64,000 nt of DNA, taken from positions 45,940,001 to 46,004,000 of the forward strand of contig NC_133167.1 in assembly GCF_040802235.1 (NCBI RefSeq), read 5' to 3'. The DNA comes from Manis javanica (lineage: Eukaryota; Chordata; Mammalia; Pholidota; Manidae). The translations under genes were made by a program, and so were the position numbers. The notes under the pieces were generated by a model. It did no database searches. It was not told where the DNA came from and worked only from the letters and a program-made list of their open reading frames with translations. Positions 1-11,032 of this stretch are shown here, one piece after another (within the stretch, counting starts at the first letter, position 1; every line of letters begins with the position of its first letter).

Positions 1-480
1 AGCGGGTGCCCAAGGCTGGCGCCGGAGAATAAATAAAAATGAGCAGTCATTTATTTTTTTTTATTTTTTATTTTTTTGTGGTCGTTTTGTTTCAGCGGGT
101 ACTTTCTGGAAGTTTTAAAGGGGCAGGGCGGGACACTTAGTCCAGAGGTAGGGAATCCGGGGATCTCTGGGCACTCTAATCCCCTGGGCTGCAGGGAGCA
201 CAGAGGCCCCTTACAGAGATAAATAGCCTCCCGGCCACTCCCCCTCTAACGTAACTCCACCACTTTGGAGCAGCAGCCCGAGCCAGGCCAGACCCACAGC
301 AACAGTGGAGATAAACTCCATAACAGCCGGGCAGGAAGCAGAAGCCATGTCTGCACACAGCTACCCAGCACAAGCCACTAGAGGTCACTATTCTCCCAGA
401 AGAGGAAGGCCACAAACCAACAAGAAGGGAAGTTCTTCCAGCCATCACTAGTCCCAGCTCTGCAAACTATTCCTATCACC

Positions 481-1314
481 ATGAAAAGACAAAATTACAG
501 GCAAACCAAGATCACAGAGACACCAGAGAAGGAGACAGACCTAACCAGTCTTCCTGACAAAGAATTCAAAATAAAAATCATAAATATGCTGACAGAGATG
601 CAGAGAAATATGCAAGAGAAACAGGATCAAGTCCGGAGAAAGGAGATCACAGAAATGAAACAAACTCTGGAAGGATTTATAAGCAGAATGGATAAGATGT
701 AAGAGGCCATTGATGTAATTGAAACCAGAGAATAGGAATGCATAGAAGCTGACACAGAGAGAGATAAAAGGATCTTCAGGAATGAAACAATATTAAGAGA
801 ACTGTGTGACCAATCCAAAAGGAACAATATCCGTATTAGAGGGGTACCAGAAGAAGAAGAGAGAGGAAAAGAGACAGAAAGTATCTTGGAAGAAATCATT
901 GCTGAAAACTTCCCAAACTGGGGGAGGAAATAATCAAACACCACGGAAATACACAGAACCCCCAACAGAAAGGATCCAAGGAGGACAACATCAAGACACA
1001 TAATAATTACAATGGCAAAGATCAAGGACAAGGAAAGAGTTTTAAAGGTAGCTAGAGAGAAAAAGGTCACCTATAAAGGAAAACCCATCAGGCTAACATC
1101 AGACTTCTCAACAGAAACCCTACAGGCCAGAAGAGAATGGCATGATATATTTAATGCAATGAAACAGAAGGGCCTTGAACCAAGGATACTGTCTCCAGCA
1201 CGACTACCATTTAAATATGATGGCGGGATTAAACAATTCCCAGACAAGCAAAAGCTGAGGGAATTTGCTTCCCACAAACCACCTCTACAGGGCATCTCAC
1301 AGGGACTGCTCTAG
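481..1314 (+). pseudogene. L1-A ORF1 (RNA-binding chaperone), broken
   Basis: ORF1p of L1 forms a coiled-coil trimer that coats L1 RNA. The first open piece (481-702) starts MKRQNYRQTK and ends at a stop after 73 codons. The coiled-coil and RRM portions follow in shifted or interrupted frames. The C-terminal domain is open again from 1012 to 1314, with the family signature ETLQARREW followed by the DKQKLREF segment. Intact mammalian ORF1p is about 300-340 residues in one frame; here there is at least one early stop, a further stop near 735 and frame changes before 1012. Assignment to ORF1 rests on the C-terminal signature, which matches human L1 ORF1p closely. Confidence 0.85.
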
Positions 1315-1481
1315 ATGGGAGCACTCCTAGAAAAAGCACAGAACAAAACACCCAACATATGAAGAATGGAGGAGGAGGAATAAGAAGGGAGAGAAGAAAA
1401 GAATCTCCAGACAGTGTATATAACAGCTCATAAGCGAGCTAAGTTAGGTGGTAAGATACTAAAGAGGCTACCCTTGAACCT

Positions 1482-4400
1482 TTGGTAACCACGAATTTAA
1501 AGCCTGCAATGGCAATAAGTACATATCTTTCAATAGTCACCCTAAATGTAAATGGGCTGAATGCACCAATCAAAAGACACAGAGTAATAGAATGGATAAA
1601 AAAGCAAGACCCATCTATATGCTGCTACACCAAAGACATGTACAGACTAAAAGTCAAGGGATGGAAAAACATATTTCAGGCAAACAACAGCGAGAAGAAA
1701 GCAGGGGTTGCAGTACTAATATCAGACAAAATAGACTTCAAAACAAAGAAAGTAACAAGAGATAAAGAAGGACACTACATAATGGTAAAGGGCTCAGTCC
1801 AACAAGAGGATATAACCATTCTAAATATATATGCACCCAACACAGGAGCACCAAAATATGTGAAACAAATACTAACAGAACTAAAGGGGGAAATAGACTG
1901 CAATGCATTCATTTTAGGAGACTGCAACACACCACTCACCCCAAAGGATAGATCCACCGGGTTGAAAATAAGTAAGGACATGGAAGCACCGAACAACACA
2001 GTAGAGCAGACGGACCTAATAGACATCTATAGAACTCTACATCCAAAAGCAACAGGATATACATTCTTCTCAAGTGCACATGGAACATTCTCCAGAATAG
2101 ACCGCATACTAGCCCATAAAAAGAGCCTCAGCAAAATCCAAAATATTGAAATTCTACCAACCAATTTTTCAGACCACAAAGGTATAAAAGTAGAAATAAA
2201 TTCTACAAAGAAAACAAAAGGGCTCACAAACACATGGAGGTTTAACAACATTCTCCTAAATAATCAATGGATCAATGAAAAAATTAAAATAGTGATCAAG
2301 GAATATGTAGAAACAAATAACAACAACAACACAAAGCCCCAACTTCGGTGGGACGCAGTGAAAGCAGTCCTAAGAGGAAAGTATATAGCGATCCAGGCAC
2401 ACTTGAAGAAGGAAGAACAATTCCAAATGAATAGTCTAACATCACGATTATCGAAATTGGAAAAAGAAGATCAAATGAGGCCTAAAGTCAGCAGAAGGAG
2501 GGACATAATAAAGATCAGAGAAGAAATAAACAAAATTGAGAAGAATAAAACAAAGCAAAAATCAATGAAACCAAGAGCTGGTTCTTTGAGAAAATAAACA
2601 AAATAGATAAGCCTCTAGCTAAACTTATTAAGAGAAAAAGAGAATCAACACAAATCAACAGAATCAGAAATGAGAACGGAAAAATCACGACAGACTCCAC
2701 AGAAATACAAAGAATTATTAAAGACTACTATGAAAACCTATATGCCAACAAGCTGGAAAACCTAGAAGAAATGGACAACTTCCTAGAAAAATACAACCTT
2801 CCAAGACTGACCAAGGAAGAAACACAAAATCTAAACAAACCAATTATGAGCAAAGAAATTGAAACGGTAATCAAAAAACTACCGAAGAACAAAGCACCCG
2901 GGCCGGACAGATTTACCTCGGAATTTTATCAGACACACAGAGAAGACACAATACTTATTCTCCTTAAAGTTTTCCAAAAAACAGAAGAGGAGGGAATACT
3001 CCCAAACTCATTCTATGAAGCCAACATCACCCTAATACTAAAACCAGGCAAAGACCCCACCAAAAAAGAAAATTACAGACCAATATCCCTGATGAATGTA
3101 GATGCAAAAATACTTAATAAAATATTAGCAAACTGAATTCAAAAGTATATCAAAAGGATCATACACCATGACCAAGTGGGATTCATCCCAGGGATGCAAG
3201 GATGGTACAGCATAAGAAAATCCATCAACATCATCCACCACATCAACAAAAAGAAAGACAAAAACCACATGATCATCTCCATAGATGCTGAAAAAGCATT
3301 TGACAAAATTCAACATCCATTCATGATAAAAACTCTCAGCAAAATGGGAATAGAGGGCAAGTACCTCAACATAATAAAGGCCACATATCTAAACCCACAG
3401 CCAACATTATACTGAACAGTGAGAAGCTGAAAGCTTTTCCTCTGAGATCGGGAACTAGACAGGGATGCCAACTCTCCCCACTGCTATTTAACATAGTACT
3501 GGAGGTCGTAGCCATAGCAATCAGACAAAACAAAGAAATACAAGGAATCCAGATTGGTAAAGAAGAAGTTAAACTGTCACTATTTGCAGATGACATGATA
3601 TTGTACATAAAAAACCCTAAAGACTCCACTCCAAAAGTACTAGAACTGATATCAGAATTCAGCAAAGTTTCAGGATACAAAATTAACACACAGAAATCTG
3701 TGTCTTTCCTATACACTAACAATGAACCAATAGAAAGAGAAAGCAGGAAAACAATTCCATTCACAATTGCATCAAAAAGAATAAAATACCTAGGAATAAA
3801 TCTAACCAAAGAAGTGAATGACCTATACTCTGAAAACTACAAGTCACTCTTAAGAGAAATTAAAGGGGACACTAACAAATGGAAACTCATCCCATGCTCG
3901 TGGCTTGGAAGAATCAATATTGTCAAAATGGCCATCCTGCCAAAGCAATATACAGATTTGATGCAATCCCTATCAAATTACCAGCAACATTCTTCAATGA
4001 ACTGGAACAAATAATTCAAAAATTCATATGGAAACACCAAAGACCCCGAATTGCCAAAGCAATCCTGAGAAAGAAGAATAAAGTAGGGGGGATCTCACTC
4101 CCCAACTTCAAGCTCTACTATAAAGCCGTAGTAATCAAGACAATTTGGTACTGGCACAAGAACAGAGCCACAGACCAGTGGAACAGATTAGAGACTCCAG
4201 ACATTAACCCAAACACATATGGTCAATTAATATTTGATAAAGGAGCCATGGACATATAATGGTGAAATGACAGTCATTTCAACAGATGGTGCTGGCAAAA
4301 CTGGACAGCTACATGTAGGAGAATGAAACTGGACCATTGTCTAAGCCCATATACAAAAGTAAATTCAAAATGGATCAAAGACCTGAATGTAAGTCATGAA

Positions 4401-5303
4401 ATCATTAAACTCGTGGAAAAAAACATAGGCAAAAAACCTCTTAGACATAAACATGAGTAACTTCTTCTTGAACATATCTCCCCACGCAAGGAAAACAACA
4501 GCAAAAATGAACAAGTGGGACTATATTAAGCTGAAATTCTGTACAGCAAAAGGCACCATCAATAGAACAAAAAGGAACCCTACAGTATGGGAGAATATAT
4601 TTGTAAATGACAGATCCGATAAAGGCTTGACGTCCAAAATATATACAGAGCTCACACGCCTCAACAAACAAAAATCAAATAATCCAATTAAAAAATGGGC
4701 AGAGGACAGTTCTCCAAAAAAGAAATATAGATGGCCAACAGACACATGAAAAGATGCTCCATACCACTAATTATCAGAGAAATGCAAATTAAAACTACAA
4801 TGAGGTATCACCTCACACCAGTAAGGATGGCTGCCATCCAAAAGACAAACAACAACAAATGTTGGCAAGGCTGTGGAGAAAGGAGAACCCTCCTACACTG
4901 CTGGTGGGACTGTAAATTAGTTCAACCATTGTGGAAAGCAGTATGGAGGTTCCTCAAAATGCTCAAAACAGACTTACCATTTGACCCAGGAATTCCACTC
5001 CTAGGAATTTCCACTCCTAAGAAAGCAGCAATCAAGTTTGAGAAAGACAGTTGCACCCCTATGTTTATCGCAGCACTATTTACAATAGACAAGAATTGGA
5101 AGCAACCTAAATGTCCATCGATAGATGAATGGATAAAGAAGATGTGGTACATATACACAATGGAATACTACTCAGCCATAAGAAGAAGGCGAATCCTACC
5201 ATTTGCAGCAACATGGATGGACCTGGAGGGTATTATGCTCAGTGAAATAAGCCAAGCAGAGAAAGAGAAATACCAAATGATTTCACTCATCTGTGGAGTA
5301 TAA
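1482..5303 (+). pseudogene. L1-A ORF2 (endonuclease-reverse transcriptase), broken
   Basis: ORF2p nicks DNA and reverse-transcribes L1 RNA. The likely native start is the ATG at 1509, in frame with an upstream ATG at 1482. The endonuclease domain runs through TLNVNGLNAPIKRHR and later SDHKGIKVEI. The RT domain contains [36 protein letters not shown] and FADDM. The C-terminus ends SLICGV at a stop at 5303. The reading frame changes near 2560, 3385, 3950 and before 4453 and 4731. In-frame stops occur at 3134-3136 and near 4257-4269. About 18 nt are missing near 1626 relative to L1-B, removing the conserved QETHL segment with the catalytic Glu. Intact ORF2 is about 1,275 residues. Confidence 0.9.
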
Positions 5304-5819
5304 GAACAAAGGAAAAACTGAAGGAACAAAACAGCAGCAGAATCACAGAACCCAAGAATGGACTAACAGGTACCAAAAGGAAAGGGACTGGGGAGGATGG
5401 GTGGGTAAGGATGGATAAGGGGGGGCGAAGAAGAAGAGGGGTATTAAGATTAGCATGCATGGGTGGGGGGGAGAAAGGGGAGGGCTGTACAACACAGAGA
5501 AGACAAGTAGTGATTTTACAACATTTTGCTATGCTGATGGACAGTGACTGTAAAGGAGTTTATAGGGGGGACCTGGTATAGGGGAGAGCCTAGTATAAAT
5601 AATATTCTTCATGTAAGTGTAGATGAAAGATAACAAAAAAAAAAGAAAGAAAGAGAAGGGGGATTACTTCCTGATAGGATAAAACTAACTGTAAATCAAC
5701 GATTAAAGCATGCTTTAAATATCCTTAATTTTGATCACTTAAAGGGTGTCAGATGATCGGCTAAGGATGTACACTTTTCTGATAATATTCCTTTCTCTTA
5801 AAAAAAAAAAAGCAGTTCC

Positions 5820-7466
5820 TGTGTGGTAACCTCCAATGAGATCTACACAATGGTATAAAGGGTATATCAAAGTGTGGGCAAAGGGTCTGTTTGTGTTTAT
5901 ACAGAGGATCAAAGCCTAATTTGCCTACCCAGAAAATGAACTAAGATACAATATGAGGAAGAACTTCCAACATCAACACTCTCTGGATGAGTCATACCAG
6001 AAGATGATCATCAAAAAACCTCAACAAAGATCCAGGCGATGCTGCAGTTGTAGCTGCATTCATCCCACCACTTCCTGGACTTGCCATTGGAATGAAGAAG
6101 GAGATATCTAAGCTGGCCTGTGCATACAGTAAAACAACAAATTTGACTGGATCTATACTGTTGGAACTCAACCAAGAATTAGAAGAAGTGCAAGTTGTAG
6201 CGCTCCAAAATCTTACAACTACAGACTATCTACTGTTAAAAGAACATATGGGATGTGAACAGTTCCCAGGAATGGGTTGTTTTAATTTGTCTGATTTCCC
6301 TCAGACTGTTCAAGTAGAGTTGGACAATATCCATCCTATCATAGACAAATTTCCACAAATGCCTAGGGTGCCTAACTGGTTTCTTGGCTTCACTGGAGAT
6401 GGCTGGTAATTATAGATCTGCTTTGGTTATGTAACTGTATTACTATTATGTTAATGTGTGTGCACAATTTAATTAGTAGTTTAAAACCAATACATGCTTA
6501 AGTTACTCTACAAGAAGATAAGTCAAAGAAAGAATCAATCTTCCCATGTTTTCTTCCATCTGCTACCTCTATAGCTTTTCTTCTTCCTTCCTAATTACAA
6601 CCCTTAAATAGAATTCGTGCCTCATATTGAATTTACCATGTATCATAATTCTTCCAAGTGGTAAAGATACCTCAAGACAAATGCTGGGCATAGAAGCCAC
6701 AGGGCATAAATCTGCAAAGAAGTAAAAAGCTAACCTTTTCAAACAATATGGCTTCTCTCTCTTACCAACTTTACATTTCCCTGTATGGCCCCGGAAGATG
6801 ACTGGTTAGCCAGAGATGGGTAAGATTCCTCAAGGGAGGAACAACCCAAGACAGGCACAGTCACAGGGGGGCCATCAGGTAAGAAATTGGGGATCAACAG
6901 AGGGGAGGCTTAGAACCTCACCTCCCGTTTTGAGAGAAATCTTCTGCATCCATGGATGTATTATTGCCCTTGTCTAGCTTGGATTAACACATAGTCTACA
7001 GGCACACACCTGATCATCTACATTTGTCCTCTTACAGCACTAAACTATGTTTTCTACCTTTATCTTGCATCTACCTACCACTTCAGCATTTTATTAAAAA
7101 ATAATAATAATAATAATAAAGTGAGAAATGTGGGATTCACATATAAATCAAGTATAAAAATCAAATGAATATTCATATTTGACCTGATTGTTTATAGTTC
7201 ATAATGAGTGATCAAAACCGAAAGTTTTTGTGATGACTGCCCTTGTACTGTTCACCACGTAAGAACTTATTCACTATGTAAGAATTTGTTCACCATTTAA
7301 GAACTTGTTCGTTATGCTTCAGAAGATTGGAGACTGATGAGAATTAGGCTGGGGGTGGATTAATGATTGTGCATTGAGCATTGATTCCCCTATACAGAAT
7401 TTTATTGTTGTTAACAACCATTTGATCAATAGATATGTGAGATGCCCTCTCAAAAAAAAAAAAAAA
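5820..7466 (+). mobile_element. Endogenous retrovirus fossil: env/TM remnant plus 3' LTR
   Basis: Fossil of an endogenous retrovirus, probably class I. The part around 6092-6409 resembles a retroviral transmembrane envelope ectodomain: a leucine-rich heptad region, an LQN-type segment, then a Cys-containing loop ending in FNLSD. After about 700 bp of non-coding env-LTR spacer and an (AAT)n run (7095-7120), an LTR seems to begin near 7129 and to end at a poly(A) run at 7452-7466. No gag or pol was recognised and the element is broken, with several breaks. Three perfect-length 19-bp tandem units lie in the LTR at 7251-7307. Family name not assigned. Confidence 0.6.
7251..7307 (+). repeat. Three 19-bp tandem units inside an LTR fossil
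   Basis: Three consecutive 19-bp units at 7251-7269, 7270-7288 and 7289-7307, each of the form ttcac-at-taagaa-tt, and a partial fourth starting at 7308. Short direct repeats in LTR U3 regions often hold enhancer sites; no such role is shown here. Confidence 0.8.
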
Positions 7467-7468
7467 AG

Positions 7469-8030
7469 ATGGCTGATGTATATATACCCTTTGCTCATTA
7501 TTTCCTTTCCCCTTTCTGCTGCCTGGCATATGGACTTGGGGGCTGGAGCTCCACCATCCATTTCTTACTATGAGCACAAGGGTCATACTCTTAAGAAAGG
7601 CAATGGCGACTCGAGGAAGCCTGGATGCCCAAGGACTTTGTGGAGTTGGCATACCAGCCCAGAGGACCATATCTCTGGACTTCTGTTATGTGTAAGAAAA
7701 TCAACCACTTCTTTATTATTTAAGTTGTGATTTAAAAAAATTTTTGTTTCATGCAGTCAGAACTAGTCCTAATGACACACCAATATTTGCACCAGCTACT
7801 TCACATGTAATTGCTCATGTGGGACCCTTCAGAGTTGTACTTTTTCTTTGCCATAGTATCAAGTAGTGGCTGCCCATCAACTGTGTCTAGAAGGGCAAGT
7901 GATGAGCAGAGTCCACAGCTATCTCTTACTTGAACAAGTAATCCACCTTTTTTTTTTGTCTTCAATCCACTGAGATTTGGAGACTGTGACTGCAGCATAA
8001 TTTATATTATTCTGATACACCACATTATCC
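7469..8030 (+). mobile_element. LTR fragments (MaLR/ERV-L type), probably two
   Basis: 7469 to about 7785 has the 3' portion typical of mammalian LTRs: a stretch naming AGCCTGGATGCCC, a Trp-like block and a terminal run ending near aagaaaatcaaccacttctt. From about 7785 to 8030 a second piece ends with ccactgagatttggagac and ctgcagcataa, as in MaLR-like LTR ends. Old and degenerate. Exact families not assigned. Confidence 0.45.
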
Positions 8031-8039
8031 AGAAGAAAT

Positions 8040-8480
8040 TTGAGGATGGAGGTAATCACAGAGGAACTGAATGACACAATCTGTGGTTGTAGCAATCAGA
8101 GAAGAAATGTGGGTAAAAGTTCCCTCCAACTGACTCGTTCACTTAACCCTTTAACGTCAACAAATGCTGTTCATGAAACTGTTTTGTTAAGTATATCTAT
8201 GAAAATCTGTCAGTAAGCAAAGCAATTCTCCCATTCCTTGGGGCTTTAAACCCTATCAAACTTAAGGCATTTAGAATCTATACACAGCTCCACCATGTGG
8301 TGTTTAGAACAAATGACATTATAGGACTATAAAAGCAAGCTCACATATCCAATGATACCACATATCCATTGAGAGGTGGTCCATACATGATAAACAAAAT
8401 TCCACCCAGCTTGCTAGAGCATCAAATCAAAAGCAAGAGGGAAGATTTTCATGTTATATGAGCCGGGAAACTCAACAGTA
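8040..8480. other. Unclassified intergenic sequence
   Basis: No coding exon, RNA gene or repeat family recognised in this stretch between LTR debris and an old LINE piece. Confidence 0.4.
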
Positions 8481-8483
8481 GTG

Positions 8484-8740
8484 AGGGTTTTTTTATTTGT
8501 CCATTCGACTATTATTTACTGAGTTTTACTTTGTACACGATATTGTTCCAAGCGCTGGGAATATGGCAGTGAGCAAGATAGACAAAGTTCCTGCCTTAGT
8601 TGGAAAGACAGACAATGGAACAAATCAACAAAGTAATATATACTACAATGTCAGATGTGATAAGTGCTATAAACTAAATAAATCTGGGTTAGGGCATAGA
8701 AAGTGATACGGGTGGGATTACTTTAAATAAGATTGACAGA
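8484..8740 (+). repeat. Old LINE-derived repeat fragment
   Basis: Contains the widespread mammalian repeat wording around a short tattactgag start, a ccaagcgctggga centre and a cagtgagcaagatagacaaag run. The same family appears at 20400-20470, about 46330-46945 and about 50825-52080. I attribute it to an ancient L1 3' region (L1M/HAL1-like) from memory; it could be L2. Confidence 0.5.
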
Positions 8741-8898
8741 AACAAAGGCAAACAGTCCACATCTAGCTCCCCCAAAATTCCTTTAGCTAAGTGATCCAAA
8801 ATTTCAAATATGTGTAAATATGAACATACTCTTACAGTTAAAAATGTTAAAATGCTTGAAGATGCCCAAATCTTGGTTTCTAAACATCATCCAGTCAG

Positions 8899-9238
8899 TC
8901 TGTTCAGGCTGCTCTAACAAAAATACCGTAGACTGGATGGCTTAAACAGGAAACATTTCTCATAGTTCTGGAGGTTGGGAAGTCCAAGATCAAGGTGCTC
9001 ACAGATTGTGTCTGGTGAGGGCCTATTTCCTGGTTCACCAACAGCCGTCTTCTCGCGTACACCCTCAAGTGGCAGGAGGCACAAGGGAGCTCTCTGGGGT
9101 CGCTTTTATGGGGGAACTAACCCCACTCATGAGAGCTCTACCCTCATGACTTAACCTCTCCAGAAGGCCGAGACCACATTGGAGGTTAGGACTTCAAGAT
9201 AGGAATCTGTAAGGGACACAAACATTCAATCTACAGCA
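8899..9238 (-). mobile_element. Solo MaLR LTR (MST/MLT1-like), reverse orientation
   Basis: On the plus strand the text reads as the antisense of a MaLR LTR: a gttcaggctgctctaac start, then ctggaggttgggaagtcc, gagggcctatttcctgg, ctctaccctcatgactt and ggacacaaacattcaatc at the end. About 340 bp with no internal region: a solo LTR, diverged and old. Confidence 0.75.
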
Positions 9239-9479
9239 ATCACCCTGAAAAGAAATGATTTCTTGAAGAAACCACTGATTTTTCAGATAGGAGGCAGGAA
9301 ATGGACAAGATCCTGGGACATATTAACACCAGAAAATACCAAAGCATTCAAAGACTACCAACAGGGAGGCTCATGATAGTCACCTGTCACAGCAGATGAA
9401 TTATAGGGCCTCCCGCTAGCCAAACTGGGGGCTACTTAAGCATCAAGAAGAGTAACTGCAGTTGATATATACTGATAAA

Positions 9480-10520
9480 GTTTGTGATTATTTTTTTAAA
9501 GGGAGCTCTTTTATAGAATATCTTTTATGAAGAATATATTCAAATCTTTTGCCCAGTATTTATTGGGGTCATTTTACATTTTGTTATTAAGCTAGAAGCA
9601 TTTACATATTCCATATATGGGTACTTTGTATTTTCTCCCAATCTGTGACTTGGCTTTTCATTTTCTTAGTGCTTTCAAAGAGCAGACATTTTAATAAATT
9701 TCAACGTAAAATTTTTCTTTCATGATTCATGCTGTGTCCTAAGAATCTATTCCAAGTTAGTAATTTGTTTTCTTCTAGAATTTCTAGAGTTTCAGCATTC
9801 ATTTAACTCTAAGATGTATTTTGCAATCCAAATTTTGCACTGAAATTACAGATGGTGTGAGGCAAAACTTGAGGTTATTTCCCATTTGACTATATAATTA
9901 TTCCATTTGTTAAAAAGATCCTCACTGAATTACTTTGGCACCTTTGTCAAAAACCAATTGTCCAATATACATTGGTCCATTTCTGAATTCTGTACTGTTC
10001 GTTTGGTCTTACGTTTCTTACAAAACTGGTCTAGGGGCAACAAATTCTTTCATAGTTTTTGTCTGAAAAAGCCTTTTCTCATCTTCTCTGAAGAACAAAT
10101 TTGCAGATGGATCAATAAGTTTTCTTTCAGCACTTTAAAGATGTTTTCTACCTTGTATAGTTTGAGAAGAGAAATATATAGTCACTCTTTGTATGGAATA
10201 TGTCTCTTTTCTCTCCAGCTGCTTTTACAATTTTATTATGATGTACCTTTAAGAGGTTTTCTTATGTGTTACCTGCTTATTCAATTAGGAAAATTTTCTT
10301 CTTCTTTTTTTTTTTTACATTGCTTTTCTCTTCTTTATCCCAATTTCGGGGACTCCAAATACAAGTATGTTAAAAGATAGGACATGTTCCATAGGTGGCT
10401 GAAGCACTCCTATTTTTTTTCCCTTTGTGCAATTAGTTAAGTTTCAAGTTCACTGACCTTTAGTTCTGCTGTGACCAATTTACTATAATTCCATCCTTTC
10501 CTTCTCATCCAGGTAGTGAT
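9480..10520 (-). mobile_element. Old LINE-1 fragment, reverse orientation
   Basis: The plus strand reads as antisense L1: cttttgcccagtatttattg, tggcacctttgtcaaaaacc and tggtccatttctgaattctg are classic antisense wording of an old mammalian L1. The later part (about 10060-10520) keeps the antisense blocks around a tgatgtacct segment and a gggactccaaatacaagtat segment. No meaningful ORF survives. Confidence 0.65.
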
Positions 10521-10606
10521 CAGAGGTAGTCAAATAGCAGCAAGTGATGTTTAAAAATAAATCTTACACATTTGAAATTATTAGCCACAAGTATTTAAGG
10601 ACTATT

Positions 10607-10667
10607 AATTTAAAAATGTGTAGTTTTTCAATACCTTCTTTATTGCCTATAAAATTATTTTTGGCAA
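10607..10667 (-). repeat. 61-bp segment duplicated at 12940-13001 (copy 1)
   Basis: From aatttaaaaatgtgtag to the ttggcaa end this matches 12940-13001 with one single-base length difference. It lies just downstream of the MAIP1 stop codon, past the likely poly(A) signal. See the findings. Confidence 0.85.
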
Positions 10668-10797
10668 TAATTTATAAAATATATATATATATATAAAACA
10701 TCAGAAATGATATTGAATGTGACACCAACAATGAACTGTTGTAGTTTTCTTTACTTTGATGCTTTTATAGAAGGTGGAAACAATCTGTGGAAAATGC

Positions 10798-10803
10798 TTT
10801 ATT
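10798..10803 (-). promoter_or_regulatory. MAIP1: Candidate MAIP1 poly(A) signal
   Basis: TTTATT on the plus strand, read as AATAAA on the gene strand, 150 bp beyond the MAIP1 stop codon. A second AATAAA lies further on at 10639-10644, inside the duplicated 61-bp segment. Which one is used is not shown. Confidence 0.5.
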
Positions 10804-10953
10804 GTATCATACCAATATACTACAAGGAGCATTTAAAAATAATGCAGAAGTAATCCACAGACTTGACTAAGATCAATTGATCCAAAAATTTTTCTTCCTC
10901 AGTTTTTCACAGCAATTGCTAAAAGTCCAAAAAAGCTGATTTTCGAAGAAAGA

Positions 10954-11032
10954 TTACTCTAGTAATTTTGAGTGTTCAATCCGTGCAATGGTCCAGACAG
11001 GCTTTACTCCTTGTGTAAAATCTCTCTGAAAC
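10954..11032 (-). CDS. MAIP1: MAIP1 coding exon 5 with stop
   Basis: One base completing Glu, then FQRDFTQGVKP to SKLLE and TAA at 10956-10954. Acceptor CCCTAG. It has V where human MAIP1 has D in KPDW, as remembered. Confidence 0.95.

Larger units (their letters stand above)
1..5656 (+). mobile_element. LINE-1 element L1-A, near full length, inactive
   Basis: Sense-strand L1 running from the window edge (5' UTR, 1 to about 480) through ORF1 (about 481-1314), an inter-ORF spacer and ORF2 (about 1509-5303) to a 3' UTR with a long G-rich purine stretch (about 5370-5490) and an A-rich tail near 5635-5656. A further A run at 5801-5812 could be the true tail, so the 3' border is uncertain. ORF2 has an apurinic-type endonuclease, a reverse transcriptase with the FADD motif (around 3585-3596) and the Cys-rich C-terminal region (around 4860-4910). 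Both ORFs carry several stops and frameshifts, so it cannot move on its own. Its RT segment is almost identical to the inverted L1-C at 63.3-63.5 kb, so it belongs to a young subfamily of this species. Confidence 0.93.

Noticed and set aside
9907-10380. 157-codon plus-strand open frame
   Set aside because: Falls in an old reverse-oriented L1 fragment; product rich in Phe, Ser and Leu with no family match.
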